This document shows positions 35,185 to 49,400 of a DNA stretch of 64,000 nucleotides, in pieces. The notes beneath the pieces were generated by a model that worked only from the letters and a program-made list of their open reading frames with translations, searched no databases and was not told where the DNA came from. The first letter of the stretch is position 1. Every line of letters begins with the position of its first letter. The position numbers were made by a program, and so were the translations under genes. The DNA comes from Heliocidaris tuberculata (lineage: Eukaryota; Echinodermata; Echinoidea; Camarodonta; Echinometridae): contig CM046842.1 in assembly GCA_025618425.1 (NCBI GenBank), positions 25,083,562-25,147,561 on the forward strand, read 5' to 3'.

Positions 35185-35705
35185 TCTATGAGAACAATAA
35201 GGGAATAAGACAGAATTATGTCAGTGGACTCATATGGTACAAAGTATAAGGTTGCCCTTAATAGTACAGTGTAAGAGTAAAGGAGTAAGATCCCATTACA
35301 GCAATGGATGTGGCATAAAGTTGTCCTATATGATTGCAATAAGGGAATAACATTGCATTACATACATGGGATATGGTAGAAGATTGCTCTCAAGGGCAAC
35401 AATAAAGGAAAGAGATCCCATTATGTTAATGGATATGGAATAAGGTGATCGACTGAGAGAGCAACTTGGTAATATGATTGCATTATATCAAATGATATAG
35501 TATAAGGCGGTGTACTAAAAGAGTACTATAGGAATAAAATCCCATTATGTTAATGGATATGGCATAGGGTGGTCCTCTATGAGTGCACTATTGGAATAAG
35601 GTTGCGTTGTGTTAATGGATATGGTATGAGGAAGTCCTGTTCGAGAGCAAGAAGTAAAGAGGTTAGCATTATGTCAATAGATACATGTATAGGGTATGAC
35701 TGCAT
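35185..35705 (+). repeat. Degenerate ~64-bp minisatellite, about 8 copies
   Basis: The unit aataagatcccattatgtta atggatatggcataaggt (plus a variable end such as gtcctctatgagagcaa) recurs near 35200, 35276, 35340, 35404, 35466, 35530, 35593 and 35655. Copies differ by 10-30 percent by eye. Confidence 0.85.
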
Positions 35706-36445
35706 TAGAAAGCTTTAGCCAGTATCCACCGATTTATGGAGATCGAAAAGTCAACCTGTTTACTCTATACAAATAAGTGCAAATTTGTAATGGAAAGAAC
35801 CAACTGCGGACAATGAATCCAGAAAATCGATTACACAATGACAAGATATCTCTGCATTCATTTAACTACAGAATTACAGTAACTTTGACATCATGAAGCG
35901 GTTGACACTGAGCGATCCATAAATCAGTGAAACAAAATGAAAACACCTCAATATGCCCTTACAGACAGTTAAAAAAATTGCAAAATCCCTGGGTTTAAGT
36001 GAACCATGACCATAAAACATTCAATGCATCACTTTCCCATACCCAGACAAGTCCCATTACCCCAGAACGTAACTGAATTTGAACAAAAAGCTTCTGTGAA
36101 ATCTCAGAGAAACGTACAGAATTCTCCTACATGTAGCATGGCAATGAAGACAAAGTGTGCAAGAAATCAAGAGATGAGATTAGTATTTGTGCATTCCTAG
36201 TTTCTGAAGATTTGTCAAAAGAGGTCAAATGTTTCTGAACAGTTGCTGAGATACTGCAACTTCATTTCTTCTGCCAAGAGCCAGAATTTCATTAGCTTTT
36301 TCATTTATCATGGAGTTAACGCCCTTCAGACTCTTAGCTGATTATGTAAGGTGAGATGGAGAAGAGGTTTGAGAGAAAAAGGGTTAATGTTAAAACAAAA
36401 CAAAAATGTTTGTTAGAAGATTAGAAATGGAAGACAATGGACCAT

Positions 36446-36727
36446 TAGGTAGCTTGGCGAAACGTGACGGCATGTAAAATGGCGGGAGAGAAGCATATGA
36501 CCAAATTAATCAAAATCCTAATTTAATTCTATTGAGGCAGGACCAAAATATTGGGATGCAGAATTAGTATCTAACTCTTTTAACACTTTTAAGCAAAATA
36601 ATATGAAAACTTTTATTCAGTTATAATGTCAGATTCTAATTTTAGAAGCACAGCCATTACTAGCATTTATCCTCTTTGTGTCTTTCCCACGTCATTATGC
36701 GCCACTGCATTTCGCAAAGCTACCTTA
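36446..36727. mobile_element. TIR element GGTAGCTTAGCGAAA, copy 2
   Basis: The left end taggtagcttggcgaaacgt and the right end gcatttcgcaaagctacctta are inverted copies over about 18 bp. The body is homologous to 33684-33956. Confidence 0.8.
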
Positions 36728-37352
36728 GATAAAGATGGAAACTTAGTGGATTTTCACACATACAGGTATGTCTATTAAATGCTTTGTTAGTGATATGAAG
36801 CAAACAAACACATTTAATGCAAGTGTTTGATTAGTGACATCAATATGGAAAACATGGTCAAACAAAACAAGAAGACAGATGTAAAAAGAGCAGAGAGTGA
36901 AACTTATGCAAGTGAATTCTTAGGGACAAGACAATGAGGAACATCGAATGGAAAAGAAATATGATCGATCTCGGCCTCGCTTCTGAAAACTTGTACCAGT
37001 GACAAACTACAACCATTGATATAAGTTTCTGAATTCATGGCATTTGATTGGCCTTCAGCAAAATTGTTATACGATCACAGCAGCTGCTATTAAGTTTAAG
37101 GAAACAATGCAGATGATTTGGTGCAAAGAGAATGGATGCATAGAAATTGGAGTATATGAGGGAATAATTATTTCAAAAAAATAAATGAAATATTCATCAA
37201 TTTGAATCAAACCAAAGCCACTATTTTCTTGTTTTACTCGCTTATATCAAACACAATGCATACACTTTGAAAAGTTATTAAATAAGTAACTTTCATAATC
37301 ATTCATGAGAATTACTGAGATAGCTATTATTTTTTCAGAGAGCTGTGGGGAA

Positions 37353-37493
37353 TCAAGAATTTCTACCTGTCGGCGAGTCAAACACCGGAGGCGAGTCCGG
37401 GATGAAATCGGGCGGGGGGAGGGTCTCGTCTAGGACCCGAGATTTGCGCTGCATCATGATAGCGTCGAGCTCCGACTTTCCATTTAATTCCTC
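37353..37493 (-). CDS. EPS8: EPS8 window exon 14: C-terminus and stop
   Basis: Acceptor CTTCTCTAG and 141 nt to TGA at 37353. It encodes [20 protein letters not shown], then [20 protein letters not shown] and NS. ACAG|GTAGAA near 37366 is a possible donor, so a longer isoform with one more exon cannot be excluded. Confidence 0.88.
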   Translation of the reverse strand, partial: EELNGKSELDAIMMQRKSRVLDETLPPPDFIPDSPPVFDSPTGRNS

Positions 37494-40400
37494 CTAGAGA
37501 AGAAAAGAGAGGTGCATACAAACATGCCACAATCAATGTACTGTCTGTCTTATTAACCCTTTCAAGAAAAGGAATTATTTCAGGGCTAAATTGATCACAC
37601 TTTGTTCTTCAAATTGGCAACAGTGATATTTTTCTTTCAGTGCTATAAGATTGTAATAAGGGGTAATGTCTTTGAAAACAATACACATGGTTAAAAGAAT
37701 TGGCGAAAAATTGAAAAAGTTGCCAATTTCGATAAAAAACAATGATTGGAACCTCTCAATATGTTGCCAATTTAACGATTTTAAAGCTTATTCTCCTTTT
37801 GAAAATTCCTGGGATCAAACGCAAAATCGTCATGTAACAAAAATGGACAGAGTGTGTGCAGAAATTTTTGCTTTTTCTGCTCATGTATCTGGTATATTTT
37901 TCAGGGCTCTGAATCAAAAGTTACTGAGCCAAACCACAAAATGTGGTCAATTGTCTCGAAAGGGTTAACTGAATAAATTGTTTCTGACGAAATCAAACAG
38001 GTTACACTCAAGTATTTTTCTGGTTTGGGGGGCCTCTTTCATTGCTCTTACACTGTGGTAATTTCAACCTGTTGACTACTGAATTCTCTCATTCCCATAG
38101 GCTTTATACAGGGACAACCCGGTTCCCATAGGCAATGGGTTAAATTAACCCTTTCAGGACAGGAATTATTTAAGGGCAAAATTGATCACATTTTGTTCTT
38201 CAAATTGGCAACAATAATATTTTTCTCGTAGTGCTACGTGGTTCTAATAAAATGTAATGCCTTTGAAAACAACATACATTCTTAAAACCATTATCGAAAA
38301 GTTGAAAAAGTTGCCAATTTTGACAAATAACAATGATTTTGAACCTCTCAATGTGTTGCCAATTTAAGGATTTTAAAGCTTATTCTTGTTTTTAAAATTC
38401 CTGGCATCAAACGCAATTTGTTCATGCAACAAAAGTGGACATAGGATGTGCAGAAATTTTTGCTGTTTCTACTCATGCATCTGGTATATTTTTTAGAGCT
38501 CTGAATCAAATGTTATTGAGCCAAACCACAAAATGTGGTCAATTGTCTTGAAAGGGTTAAAACCTAAAAGTAAATATCATACAGACTAGAGCTAGAGGTG
38601 AAAAAATAATTTTCATTTTGTTGACCAAAAAACAAACAAACATTTGCTTACTTGATGCCAATGGGAGGATCTATACGGAGTTGGCTTTCAAAAACATCAC
38701 TCAACGAGTAACAAATTAGAATGCAACTGCATGTAATGGCGATACCATGTGAAATAATGTGGGCTTTACTGAAGTATAATGTGCCACAATAAGATTGGTT
38801 TGGACCGTTCAGCATACTGCTCAGGGATTTTATTTAGGGCCTATGTGTGTGATTAAAATTCTGCAAGAACCAATGAAAAATGCCACCTTAGATTCATCTA
38901 CATCTACAACCATCATCCTTCCTGTCCCTCTTTTCCCAATGCGAAATATTGGCATACATGTATCGAACAGCTAAGATATGCCATAAATATATATATATAC
39001 ATATATCATGGTTTTACAGTGACTATTCACTAATGTGTACATCAAACACCTAAATGGACAAAATTTGCAACTTGGGGACTAAAAATGAAGTGTTAGTGGG
39101 GACATATCAAACAAGTAAGACAATTCACAATACACAACAACGCAAAAAACATAGTCACTATAACACATGTTTCTTCCCACTTCATCACCAAATTACATAA
39201 AGCTCAGAATATTACCAAGGAATCATAGGCAGATAAAAACTGGCTCTGAAATATATCTGCATTGAAGAATGCTCTAAAAATTACTATTTTATGTACAAAA
39301 AAAAATTATTTTAGATGTAATTTTGTTAGAAAATAAATACAGTCCTAACAGAGCCAAAATGTTATCAAACAGTACATATACTTAGTATATGAACCACATG
39401 AACTCAAAAAGTATGTTCTTAAAGCAATTTTTTTTTGGAGAAAAAGCTATTTTACATGTACGCTAAAAAGACAGAAAAAAAAAAGAAAATCAAATGTCTA
39501 AATTTTTCCCCTGTATATGGTTTGAAGAAAAATAATAAATTTTAATATATAGTTTGTTTCAACTATTCAACATACTGGTTGAAATCTATTTCAATATCAA
39601 TGAAAAATATTCACTTACACAATAGCCAATCACGTTGCTTAACATAATGCCCATCAATCAGTAATTATTTATACCCAAGCTATCAACAAAACTAATATCA
39701 CATAATGTATTAGGGGTAAGGCATGGGAATCATATCAAAACATATACAATATATATTCCAATAATTGAAATGCTAGTGCGTGCAATTGACTGTGCTGTGT
39801 TGTGTTACGCGTTAATATTTGGCGCACGTGCAGACATGATTTATAAGTACATGGATCAAAATTCATGAATATATTAAATGAATAATTAAATAGATGAAAG
39901 TCAATTCTTGTTAAAACATACATGTACAATGAAGTTAATTTCTCAAGCATACAATTAGGATCTACACAGATATACTGTTATATATTTATAAGTTTAGTCA
40001 TGTTCCCAAACAAATACCTTTATTTTACCCCTAGGTGGTATATAAACTAATATAAGAAGCCAACAATGCTGTGTTTTATATAGGATATGTGGGTGCCCTA
40101 TCAAATCAGCAAGCATTCACGATGCAGTGCATATATTTTGTTCATGTAATACATAATGTCCCAGAATTCAGAAGTGATTACTCCAAAATAATAAAGTTAA
40201 TACGACTCCACTTCATCTGAGTTTTAGTTGAAGAAAGTTATTTTATGTTTCACTGTGAAAGGCATCACTGAAGGAGTTGAAATTTGATAAAATTTGGCTG
40301 CCACGGTCGCCTACTAAAATTACAATCCATAAAATATTTGAAGTCATGGACGGACAAAATGTTTACTCTTAACTGATCAGGCTCTGGATTCAGTAAGAAG

Positions 40401-43400
40401 AGACTGGATTAAGAGTAGAATTGAATAACAGGAGACTGTGTATGTACTCGACTGACTTCATCTTATGTATCAGAGTATGAAATAAGACATAGAAATATAT
40501 GTAAACAGTGACAAAACTGCTGGATTTAGAGTTTAGTTTGAAAGGTTACCTGGAGGGCGGCTTTCTGGATCATGAGCTGAGAGTAGACCCTGGATCCATC
40601 ATCGTGACAGACCTGCTGGAGCTCCTCCTTGGTTAGACTAAACAGCTGGGCTCCATTCAGGATTCCGAGACTGTGAACAGTCCTACGAGACAGGAGATAT
40701 AGGAGAGGATGGCATGTCAAAATGGGAAGTGGTGCTGGTTGAAGCCAAAAACTTTCTTTCTGTCTCTTTATTGATCTTGATATCTCATAATCAAGAGCCC
40801 AAAAAATATTAAAATATGATATTCTGTGCCTCCTTCGTTAGACTAAACAGCTGGGATCCATCCAAGATTCCAAGACTGTGAACAGTTTCAGGAGTATAGA
40901 GACATAGGGAAAGGTAGCATTGTAAACAAGAGAAAATGTACCAGACTTATACATCATTTCCTCATTGATTTACAAAAAAGAGAAGAAACTGTCCATGCAT
41001 ATTGAAAAAGAGTAGACCATATGGTTGTTAACAGGAGAAGCGTTTCCAGTCTAAACATACTAGATTAATGCAAGTTCATTAGCAGTCCTGATAACTAATG
41101 GTGAACAAAGAAGACTTAAGAGAAGAAGTGAAATAAGTTCTTCTCAAAGGCCTCATGTCAGGCATCTGTATATCTCTGTCTCTCTGTGTTTCTCTTTTTT
41201 TTCCACTGTTAGTTTCCCATATTTATATCTCACATAATTCTGAATAGTGTCACTTCCCCCTCACTCAAAATGTAAACACTGGACTACCAGGTAGATGAAA
41301 GTATGTTTACCCTCACACAAAATACTCACATGGGACCAAAGGAAAGTAGTCACCCATCATTCAAAATACTCACATGGGACTAAAGCCTTTGGACTCCAGC
41401 CACCTCTTAACATCGTCCCTACTGGAGTCATACGTCAGGGTGACATCACTATTACTTCGTCTTGGGACCCGGTAGTTCTTGGTCTTTCCTCCATTGCTCA
41501 CCCGATTCTTAAGCTCCTCTTGTAGTGTGTCGTACTGACTGCTGGATGTTGGTGCTGTGGTAACAGAAGAAAATGTCCAAAGATATGTTCAGGTCCAACA
41601 TCACAATAATATATTTCAAAGATAATAATAACTATATCATGGATCAATAGTGTGCCTTATACATGTACATCTATGATGTCTATCAGTGCTTTACAGATAC
41701 ATGTAGGCCTACACGTATATTACTACCCCTGGTCAACGAATCCAGGCTTGCCCGCACACAATGTGTGCACATTCTCCACTCCTAGAGTAGCACTGATAAA
41801 GAGTAACTATTCCCACGATTAAATTTGCATTATTAAATGACAGTAGTTGTGATTTTGCTTGATCAAATAATATTAAACTCCTTTCCAAAACTTTTCAATA
41901 CCAAAGCTGTCATCTGTACATTTGGGTCATATACATGTAAAGGTTTTGAGAAGAAAAATCATTGAAACACTACTCAAATGTAATTCTCTGTTATCCTGCT
42001 ATTTAAAATTATTCACAGGCCATACATTCACGATTAATCATACTCAGTAGAGTGTCACCTAGTTTGCAAGCACACACCCCCTGTCAGTCGAAACGCTTAC
42101 AGAGTGTCTGAACGGTAAGACTACTATAAGCCCTGTACTGTAGCTGCTCCTGACACACAAGCAGGAGGGAACCTGGGTTAGGCTTCTCTCAATACACAAT
42201 TAATTACTAATAAAGTGTCAAATTATGGTCTATGCTTGAAGACTAGCGTAACCTACTTCTTTCCTGAACATTGGGTTGTTTGAACTGTTTGTTCTTCAAT
42301 GTGTTCTGAAGCTGGGTAGCAAAGTCCATACCATTTGCATCTGTAAAGAGGCACCAAAGAACAAATAATTAAGGAAAGGAGACATAACAGAATAATCAAT
42401 CATACTATACATTTCACATCCCATTTATAAACACATCTCAATGTAGAAAAGTAGGTCTACACAAGGATATTGAATAGGGTGTTGTTCTTTCCTGCTCTTT
42501 TTTTTTTTTAAGACATAAAAGCATAATTTAAATTTTACAACGGTTAAAGTGTCAACTGCAACATATGTTGTGCATGCTACGACCACATCTTAGATTCCCC
42601 TTAGTTTATATTGACAGTTCTAACACCCATAATTACTTATTATTGCTATATTATTATTAACTAGCAACATCCTTTACTACTATCTTACATGTACTTTACA
42701 TTAATACAAACCTATGCTGATTATCTCTCATTACTATTGTACATGAACATTTACGGTGATACAACATTTGCTCCTACATCCATATCTCAAAAAGTCAAAG
42801 GTTAAGGTCAAGGTCATGATTTGGTTTTTGTTAACAACAATGTGAAGATTAGGATTAGGGTTAGGGTAAGGGTTAGGTTTAGGTTTAGGATTAACATGGC
42901 AAAGTTTTGACCGGAGCAATTGTCGCAGGAGTAAATGTCATGGAACCACATTTACATAACTATGTCATGAACATATTTTTTGATCTTCAAATCTGTAAAA
43001 GAATCTCAATTAAGCTTTGAGCCGCGATCATTTTTATCTTCAAGAAACCATGTCAAGTCACATCAAATCAAATGTAATGGATGCTTGTAAGCTGATTTTA
43101 AATATAGCCAATAACCAAGATGATAAACAGAAGTACCACAAAAATAATGAGAGAGACTTACTCTGAGTTGAATTTGATCTTCCTGCTCCATCAGATGGTG
43201 GAGGGGGTGGAGGAGGAGGAGGGGCCTAAAACAAATAAGGTGATGGTGTGATATAATACATTGTAAGAGCCATGCAAATATATATTTAGAATAGGCAAAA
43301 TGACAAACATACTTCTCTACTTAATATTCTACATAGAATTTTTAAAAATACCAGAGATATCAACAAAATGGAAATTGTTTTATTGAAACAATCATTTCAG

Positions 43401-46400
43401 TTCAGAAGCATTACCTTCCAAGAGGCCTCTTTCTCAAGAAGTGCACATGTAAATGACCGAATGGAACTCAAAAAGAAAAACACATCTGAATATCAAGCAC
43501 AGAGCTCTCGACTTGAAAACAATCAGCATTTTGTACTTCCCTTTGATTTTTTTTTAACAAAACTAAATGCAACCACATGTACTGATGTCAAAGGCCTCAT
43601 ATATAAAGAAAAAGTTAACTGAAACCTGAAATAAAAAAGAGGCTTCGGTTAAAAACAGCCTGATTTGAAGAGATGTCTTAAATAAAGCATCAATGAAGTA
43701 CCCTGGTACTCACACTGAATGTTGACATAGGTGGAGGTGGGGGCGGTAGGCTGGTAGGGGGCGCTGGGACATGGTTTGAGTTGGTGTTGGTATTGGGGGA
43801 GGGGGTGGTCGCCTTGAGTAGCGTGGAGGGGACGTAACCAGACTGGCCTGAGGTATTCCTGACCTCCCACCACTTACGCTGGTCGTTGAGAATCTGAAGG
43901 GCAAGGGAAGACAAACTTGTAAATTTACCATTCATTCAAAATGATCCTACATGTAAGTTCAGCAAAAGTCAAGAACAGTAAAAAAAAAAAAAAAAAAATA
44001 CACAACTTACCTTGGTGTGCGCGTACGGGTGCGTCCAGTAGTCTATTCACGAGTCGCTTTTACGCTTATAGAGAGTGTAATAAAAATTGCAATATCTCTT
44101 TATAGAATTAATACTTGAAGCCCAAATTTTGAATATAATATAACGACATGGAACCTCAAACATACAGAGCAAAATACTTTTTGGTGATTGGTACCCTTTT
44201 ACCTGTTGGGTACGATTTGATCGCATTTCCCATGGACTACATCCTGAGTTGTCTTAGGGTGAGTATTAAACGGGTTAATAAAATTCTCACCTCAAGCTGT
44301 TCATCAGCCATGATGGTAAGCTCCTTGGCATTGCGGGCCACGAAATCAAAGATGGCTGTGGCCATCCTACGACCTGGTTTAGCAGCTACGGGACTGGCTA
44401 CAGGCTTGGGGGCAGGAGGGGGTGGGGTAGGCATGGCTGATCCCCTGTGGAAGTCAAACACAGAAGAGAATATCAACAATTTGAAATAATTTGTACTTTT
44501 GATTCTATAATTTCTGTTTTGTCTTTTTAACTGCATAATGTACATGTATTTGTTTCTCTCCCTACCTATATACAACTGTATACGTGTACATGTAGATTGT
44601 CCAGCATTTCTTGCTTCCTTCTTCATAAACATTTAAAACATAACTTTACAGTATGCACTTAGCTCCTCTATATCTTCTTCAGTCTGACTTTCTGCTTTCA
44701 GTTAGTTTTTTTGTTTCCCTCTCTAACTGCAACTGTATGCTACATTATCATGATTGTTCTTCTTTCTTTCTTTTTCTTTTGTTCTATGTTCCTCCTCCCT
44801 CCCTCCCTCCTAGGTCTCTTTCCCTATGTTCCTCCTCCCTCTGTCCCTTTCATCTTTCTCTCCCATCCCATCTCCCTGTCTTTCTATCTCTGCCTCATCC
44901 TATTTTCCTACCTCTCTCTCTCTCTTTCTCCCTCAATCTAAATTCTTATTTGTCTCAGTCTCTCCAGTCATTAATATTTTACCTTGGGCTATGTCCCAAT
45001 GGGTCTGATAACTGCCTCTGGTGATAACCATGGCCATTTGTGTGAGTGGACGGGCCATTCGAATGACCGATTTGCCCATTCGAGTGAGCGCTAGGCCCAT
45101 TTGAGTGAGCACTAGGTCCGTTTGTATGGATGATTGGTCCATTAGCGATATGACCACTGTCGTTTGAGGGTTGCCTCTGATGGTTATGGCCAAAGACTGG
45201 ACCATCATGATGATCGACACTCTGAAAAAAAAGGAGCGATTACAATGAGACAGGGTTACAATGAATTTAATTGGAAATGCTTAGGTCTGCCTCCTTCCTC
45301 TTACTGTATCCCTCCCCTACTGAATTCTACTGAATTCTCTAATTCCCATAGGCTTAATACAGGAGCAACCGGGCTCCCATAGGCATTGGGTGAATAATGA
45401 ATCATTTGTGTGCACGTCATTCCCTTAAAGTTAGATCTCTGTTTGACTCTTCTTTGTTACCTCATGAGCATGAATGTTTTTCTATTTCTCTTCATATATG
45501 CCTGAATATTTCATTCTTTCCGACAGCCATTCTTTGTTTCAATCGATCGAGAGAGGGAACTCTGAACTCCATTTCTCTCCTGAAGTGCGTGCTTTTTTTC
45601 CAAAGTATTTTATTTGTTCTTTTGAAACTATGTAGCCTCAACGACAAATGTTGCTTCATGTGATTCAATGTATCTCCTTATTGAGCATCTTACATAACAA
45701 GTCCCAATTAACCCTTAATCTGCCCCCATGTACCAACCCCAGTGCCACAGTGTTAATCCCTATTGTGCCAGCCACTAATCCTCCCTGTGCTGGGTTCAGT
45801 TTTGGGGTGCTTAAGTGCGAACAAACTATGCGACTTCACATGTACATGGCACTGCTATGCAGATCGGTACACAAGGTTGTGGCATCGTATGGCTTAAAAC
45901 ATTTCTAAAAGTAATCAACAATCTTAAACTTAATCATTGGTTACAAGAAATATTTGTATACTCTATAACACAAAATAAATCAATAATATAAAAGGAGTAA
46001 AAATAGTGGTTGTTAGGTATAATGTGTATAACCAGAGACTCTCACCAAGTACTCCAGTACTCGATTGAACAAGATACGATAGATACTGTAAGACCAAAGA
46101 GACGCATAAGCTCTGAGTGAAACAAAGACAGAAAATATAACCTACTCTATCTGAGAGTCTCCTTGGTGATTCCCTAGCCACCGCTGCTGCACTAGCAGCC
46201 ACTGAAGCATTGTTGACCAGAACGGTTGTGTTGAAGTCTGGACTGGTCTGTGCCTCAGGGATGGGTCGTGGGGTCCAGCCATCACGGAATCGAGGGACGT
46301 ATCGAGACACAGGACGATCCTTGGGCCATTCGGTTCTGAGGTGATTAAAAAGCAAAGCATGAGTATGTATGGTCTTCATTTACGGTTATTCAACCAATCA

Positions 46401-49400
46401 AACAATAAATCCATTACTTGGTGATTGCATTTCTAATGTCATCAAAATAGCTGAAGTAAGAACAAAAAGTTTGCATAGATTTTATTTTTTGCAAAGTTCT
46501 ACACTGAAAAAGAATTCTGAGAACCAGTTTGAAACTAATCAACAAACATGAGACGGAAATATAATTCTCAAACTCAAAGTTACGTATATTGAGAGAACTG
46601 TAAGTACTGCAGAAAATATGAACCTGACAAGAACTTAAAAGTAACGAAATACACAATCTATTCATGAAAAGGAATACTGAAAACAAGATGTAACATCACA
46701 GTTCACAAAGAGAATATATATATTGCTTGGTATAAACTATACAATTAATAAATTTTCTTTCATTAGTGTTCTTTTTGGGGGGTGGTACATGTTCTGTTTT
46801 TATGAAGTTGAGGAAAGTAGGATTAAATTCAGATAGATAATTTTTCATGCTGGAAAAAGTAGGGTACAACCACGAAACAGAAGCTTGAAAGAAAATACCG
46901 CTCTGGTCCCCGTTTCACGAAACTTGTTATCAGTAATAACTGCTACATTTCTATGACAAATTTGCTCTCAGCCAATCAGATTCAAGGATTTCAATAGCTT
47001 ATAACTGTTATTGTAACTTGATATCAATAACAAGTTTTATGAAACGGGGGTCCCTGGTCAACTTACAGTGGTAGAGTCCAAGCCCTTCCCAGCGACATCC
47101 AAAGCTCGTGCTGCCTTGACGTCAGGCAGTTCTGAAGGAGGTCGACAGCCTGGGGGGTGAGGAGGGGAGAGACCACGCTGGCGGCTAGCTCTGGGCCCTG
47201 GCAACTCTGTATGATGAGCTTGAGAGGGACGAAGAGAAAGTGGACCAGCTCCGGAGCATTGGGGTCATGGATGTGAGCCTTCAACTTGGCCTGGAGGGGG
47301 AGAGAGCACAAGAGAGTGAGTGAGTGGATGTAAAAGAGAATGAAGAGAGCAGAAGAGGTTGCAGATAACAGGGCCCCATTTCATGAAACTTGATATCAGT
47401 AACAACTGCCACATTTCTATGACAAATCTGCTCTCAGCCAATCAGATGCAAGAATTTCAGTAGCTTATAACATGTATTGCAACTTGTTATTGATAGACAA
47501 GTTTTGAGATGCAGGGCCCAGAAGGAGGAGAGCAAGTGTGACGAGAAAGAAGAACAGGGGACGTACATGTTGGATAATATAAACCGAAATGACTGTGAGA
47601 GAAGAAGGAAAAGACAGGACAAAGATGACGGGAATAAGAGGGGAGAAAGGAAAAAGAGATAGAGAGATAAAGAGAAGAAAAAAAGATGGAGAAAGTAGCA
47701 ATGAAAAGAAAGAGATAGGGGGAGAGATAAAATCAAATTAGGTGAGACAGAGGTTGAGAGAGATGTAGATTTAAAAAAAAAAAAAACAAGTGTAAAACAG
47801 AGAAAGAGAGAAGTTTAATGGAGAATAGCAGAATGGTCTCCAATTCATCTACAAGCTTTTTTTCCCCTCCATTTTCTAGATCAATTTTCCTTCTAGTCAA
47901 TCACACATATAAAAGTGGCCATTTTCCCCCCGAAACGAGTCCTGACTTACCAGTAGATTGAAGCAATATTTGAATTTCTGGAAGCACTCGATATATTCTC
48001 CGTCTGTGGGAGGTCTGGACCTGGCTAAGAGCAGGCCGTCGCCATGTTCCCTCCTTCTGTTCTTCCTGGACTGTCGTCTTCGGCTTAGTTCCGTGTACGC
48101 CTCGGCCGCTTTCTGCAGTCTGCCAATGAACCCTTCAATGTCGTCAAAGCAGTGGTTTAGAATCTCCTGCAAAAAGTCATATTAACAAAATATGTGCATG
48201 TATGTATAATGCCATGAATAAGCAAAACACACAGGTACTGGGGGGTACATGCATTTTCAACAACAATGTTTTTAAATTTCACCAGAGCATTGGTTTGAAT
48301 TCAGTAATTAGGGGAATATGGTGCAATATTGAACTTTGAAAGGTAGGTCCCACTATTAAAGGGAAACCCAACCTTCAAGGCCAGTTGTTCTGAAAGAAAG
48401 AGGAAAAATCAGAGAAGCAGATTGGTGAAAATTTGAACGAAATCGGATGTGCAATAATAATTTCTAATTGGCCAAATAGGTAATGCCACTGTGACATAGT
48501 GCCGGACACACAAAATAATTAAAATATGATTTTCTTTCTTAAATGTTTTACTCAGCAGGATCTTGCTTTTGAATGACAACCTACATGTATACCAGTATGA
48601 TCTCTACAATATTTTGAGTACTGCCCTGAGGGAAAAGCCGCTTTAGGAGAAAAACTCAAATAAATGATATTTATTAAGTGTACAAAAAATGGGAGAGTTA
48701 CCTACCAACATGTCCCAATCGACTTACCAAATTGCCAATTTGAGATTCGCAACAATTTAGCGCTCTCATATTTCAAACATCTATAACTTCCTTGTTCCTT
48801 GTCCGATTTTTTTTTAACTTTCACTGTCCTATTTTTCTCAGTTTTTTCTGCTTTCACACAAATCATTTAATTACCAAATTTGGATTGCCCTTTAACCTGT
48901 TATGACAAGGGGGTGGAAGTAGTTGTATTGTCTACTGAGTTGTCTTAAACGTTCAAACATTTCTTTTAAAAAGTTTTGAGAAAAATTATTAACATAATCA
49001 TATTTTTAATGAAAATTAATGTTCACTTTATCAAGCACTTTTTTTTCTGTTTGGCTATGAATAAGTCTAAAATCAAATGTCTACATGAAGATAATCATAA
49101 CTACATGTACATGCACAGGGAGAATATGTCAAAGACATTACATGCACATGCACCATATAATTTCATTTCCTTAAAAAAATTATGGACTGATTTTCTAGAA
49201 CGTGTATTTCTTTTTTTTTAGTTTGAATAGAACCTTTAATATTCTTATGTTGAAGATTCGAAACCTAACACATTCCATGAAACTCTGATAACCTTTGGAT
49301 AGCATTCCAAGCAAATGAGTAAACTATATTGTTCTCACCACATCCCTCTCTGTCCTCATAGCAAGCAACTCAATGGGTTCCTCTGACTCTGCTGACCTCA

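Noticed and set aside
44653..45024. Leu/Pro/Ser-rich plus-strand frames
   Set aside because: They lie in a C/T-rich intronic tract of the EPS8-like gene, with several frames open together.
44933..45220. Met/Ile/Thr-rich frame over EPS8 exon 7
   Set aside because: Exon 6 and exon 8 phases support the hydrophilic HSNGPSA frame; the other needs an unusual acceptor.
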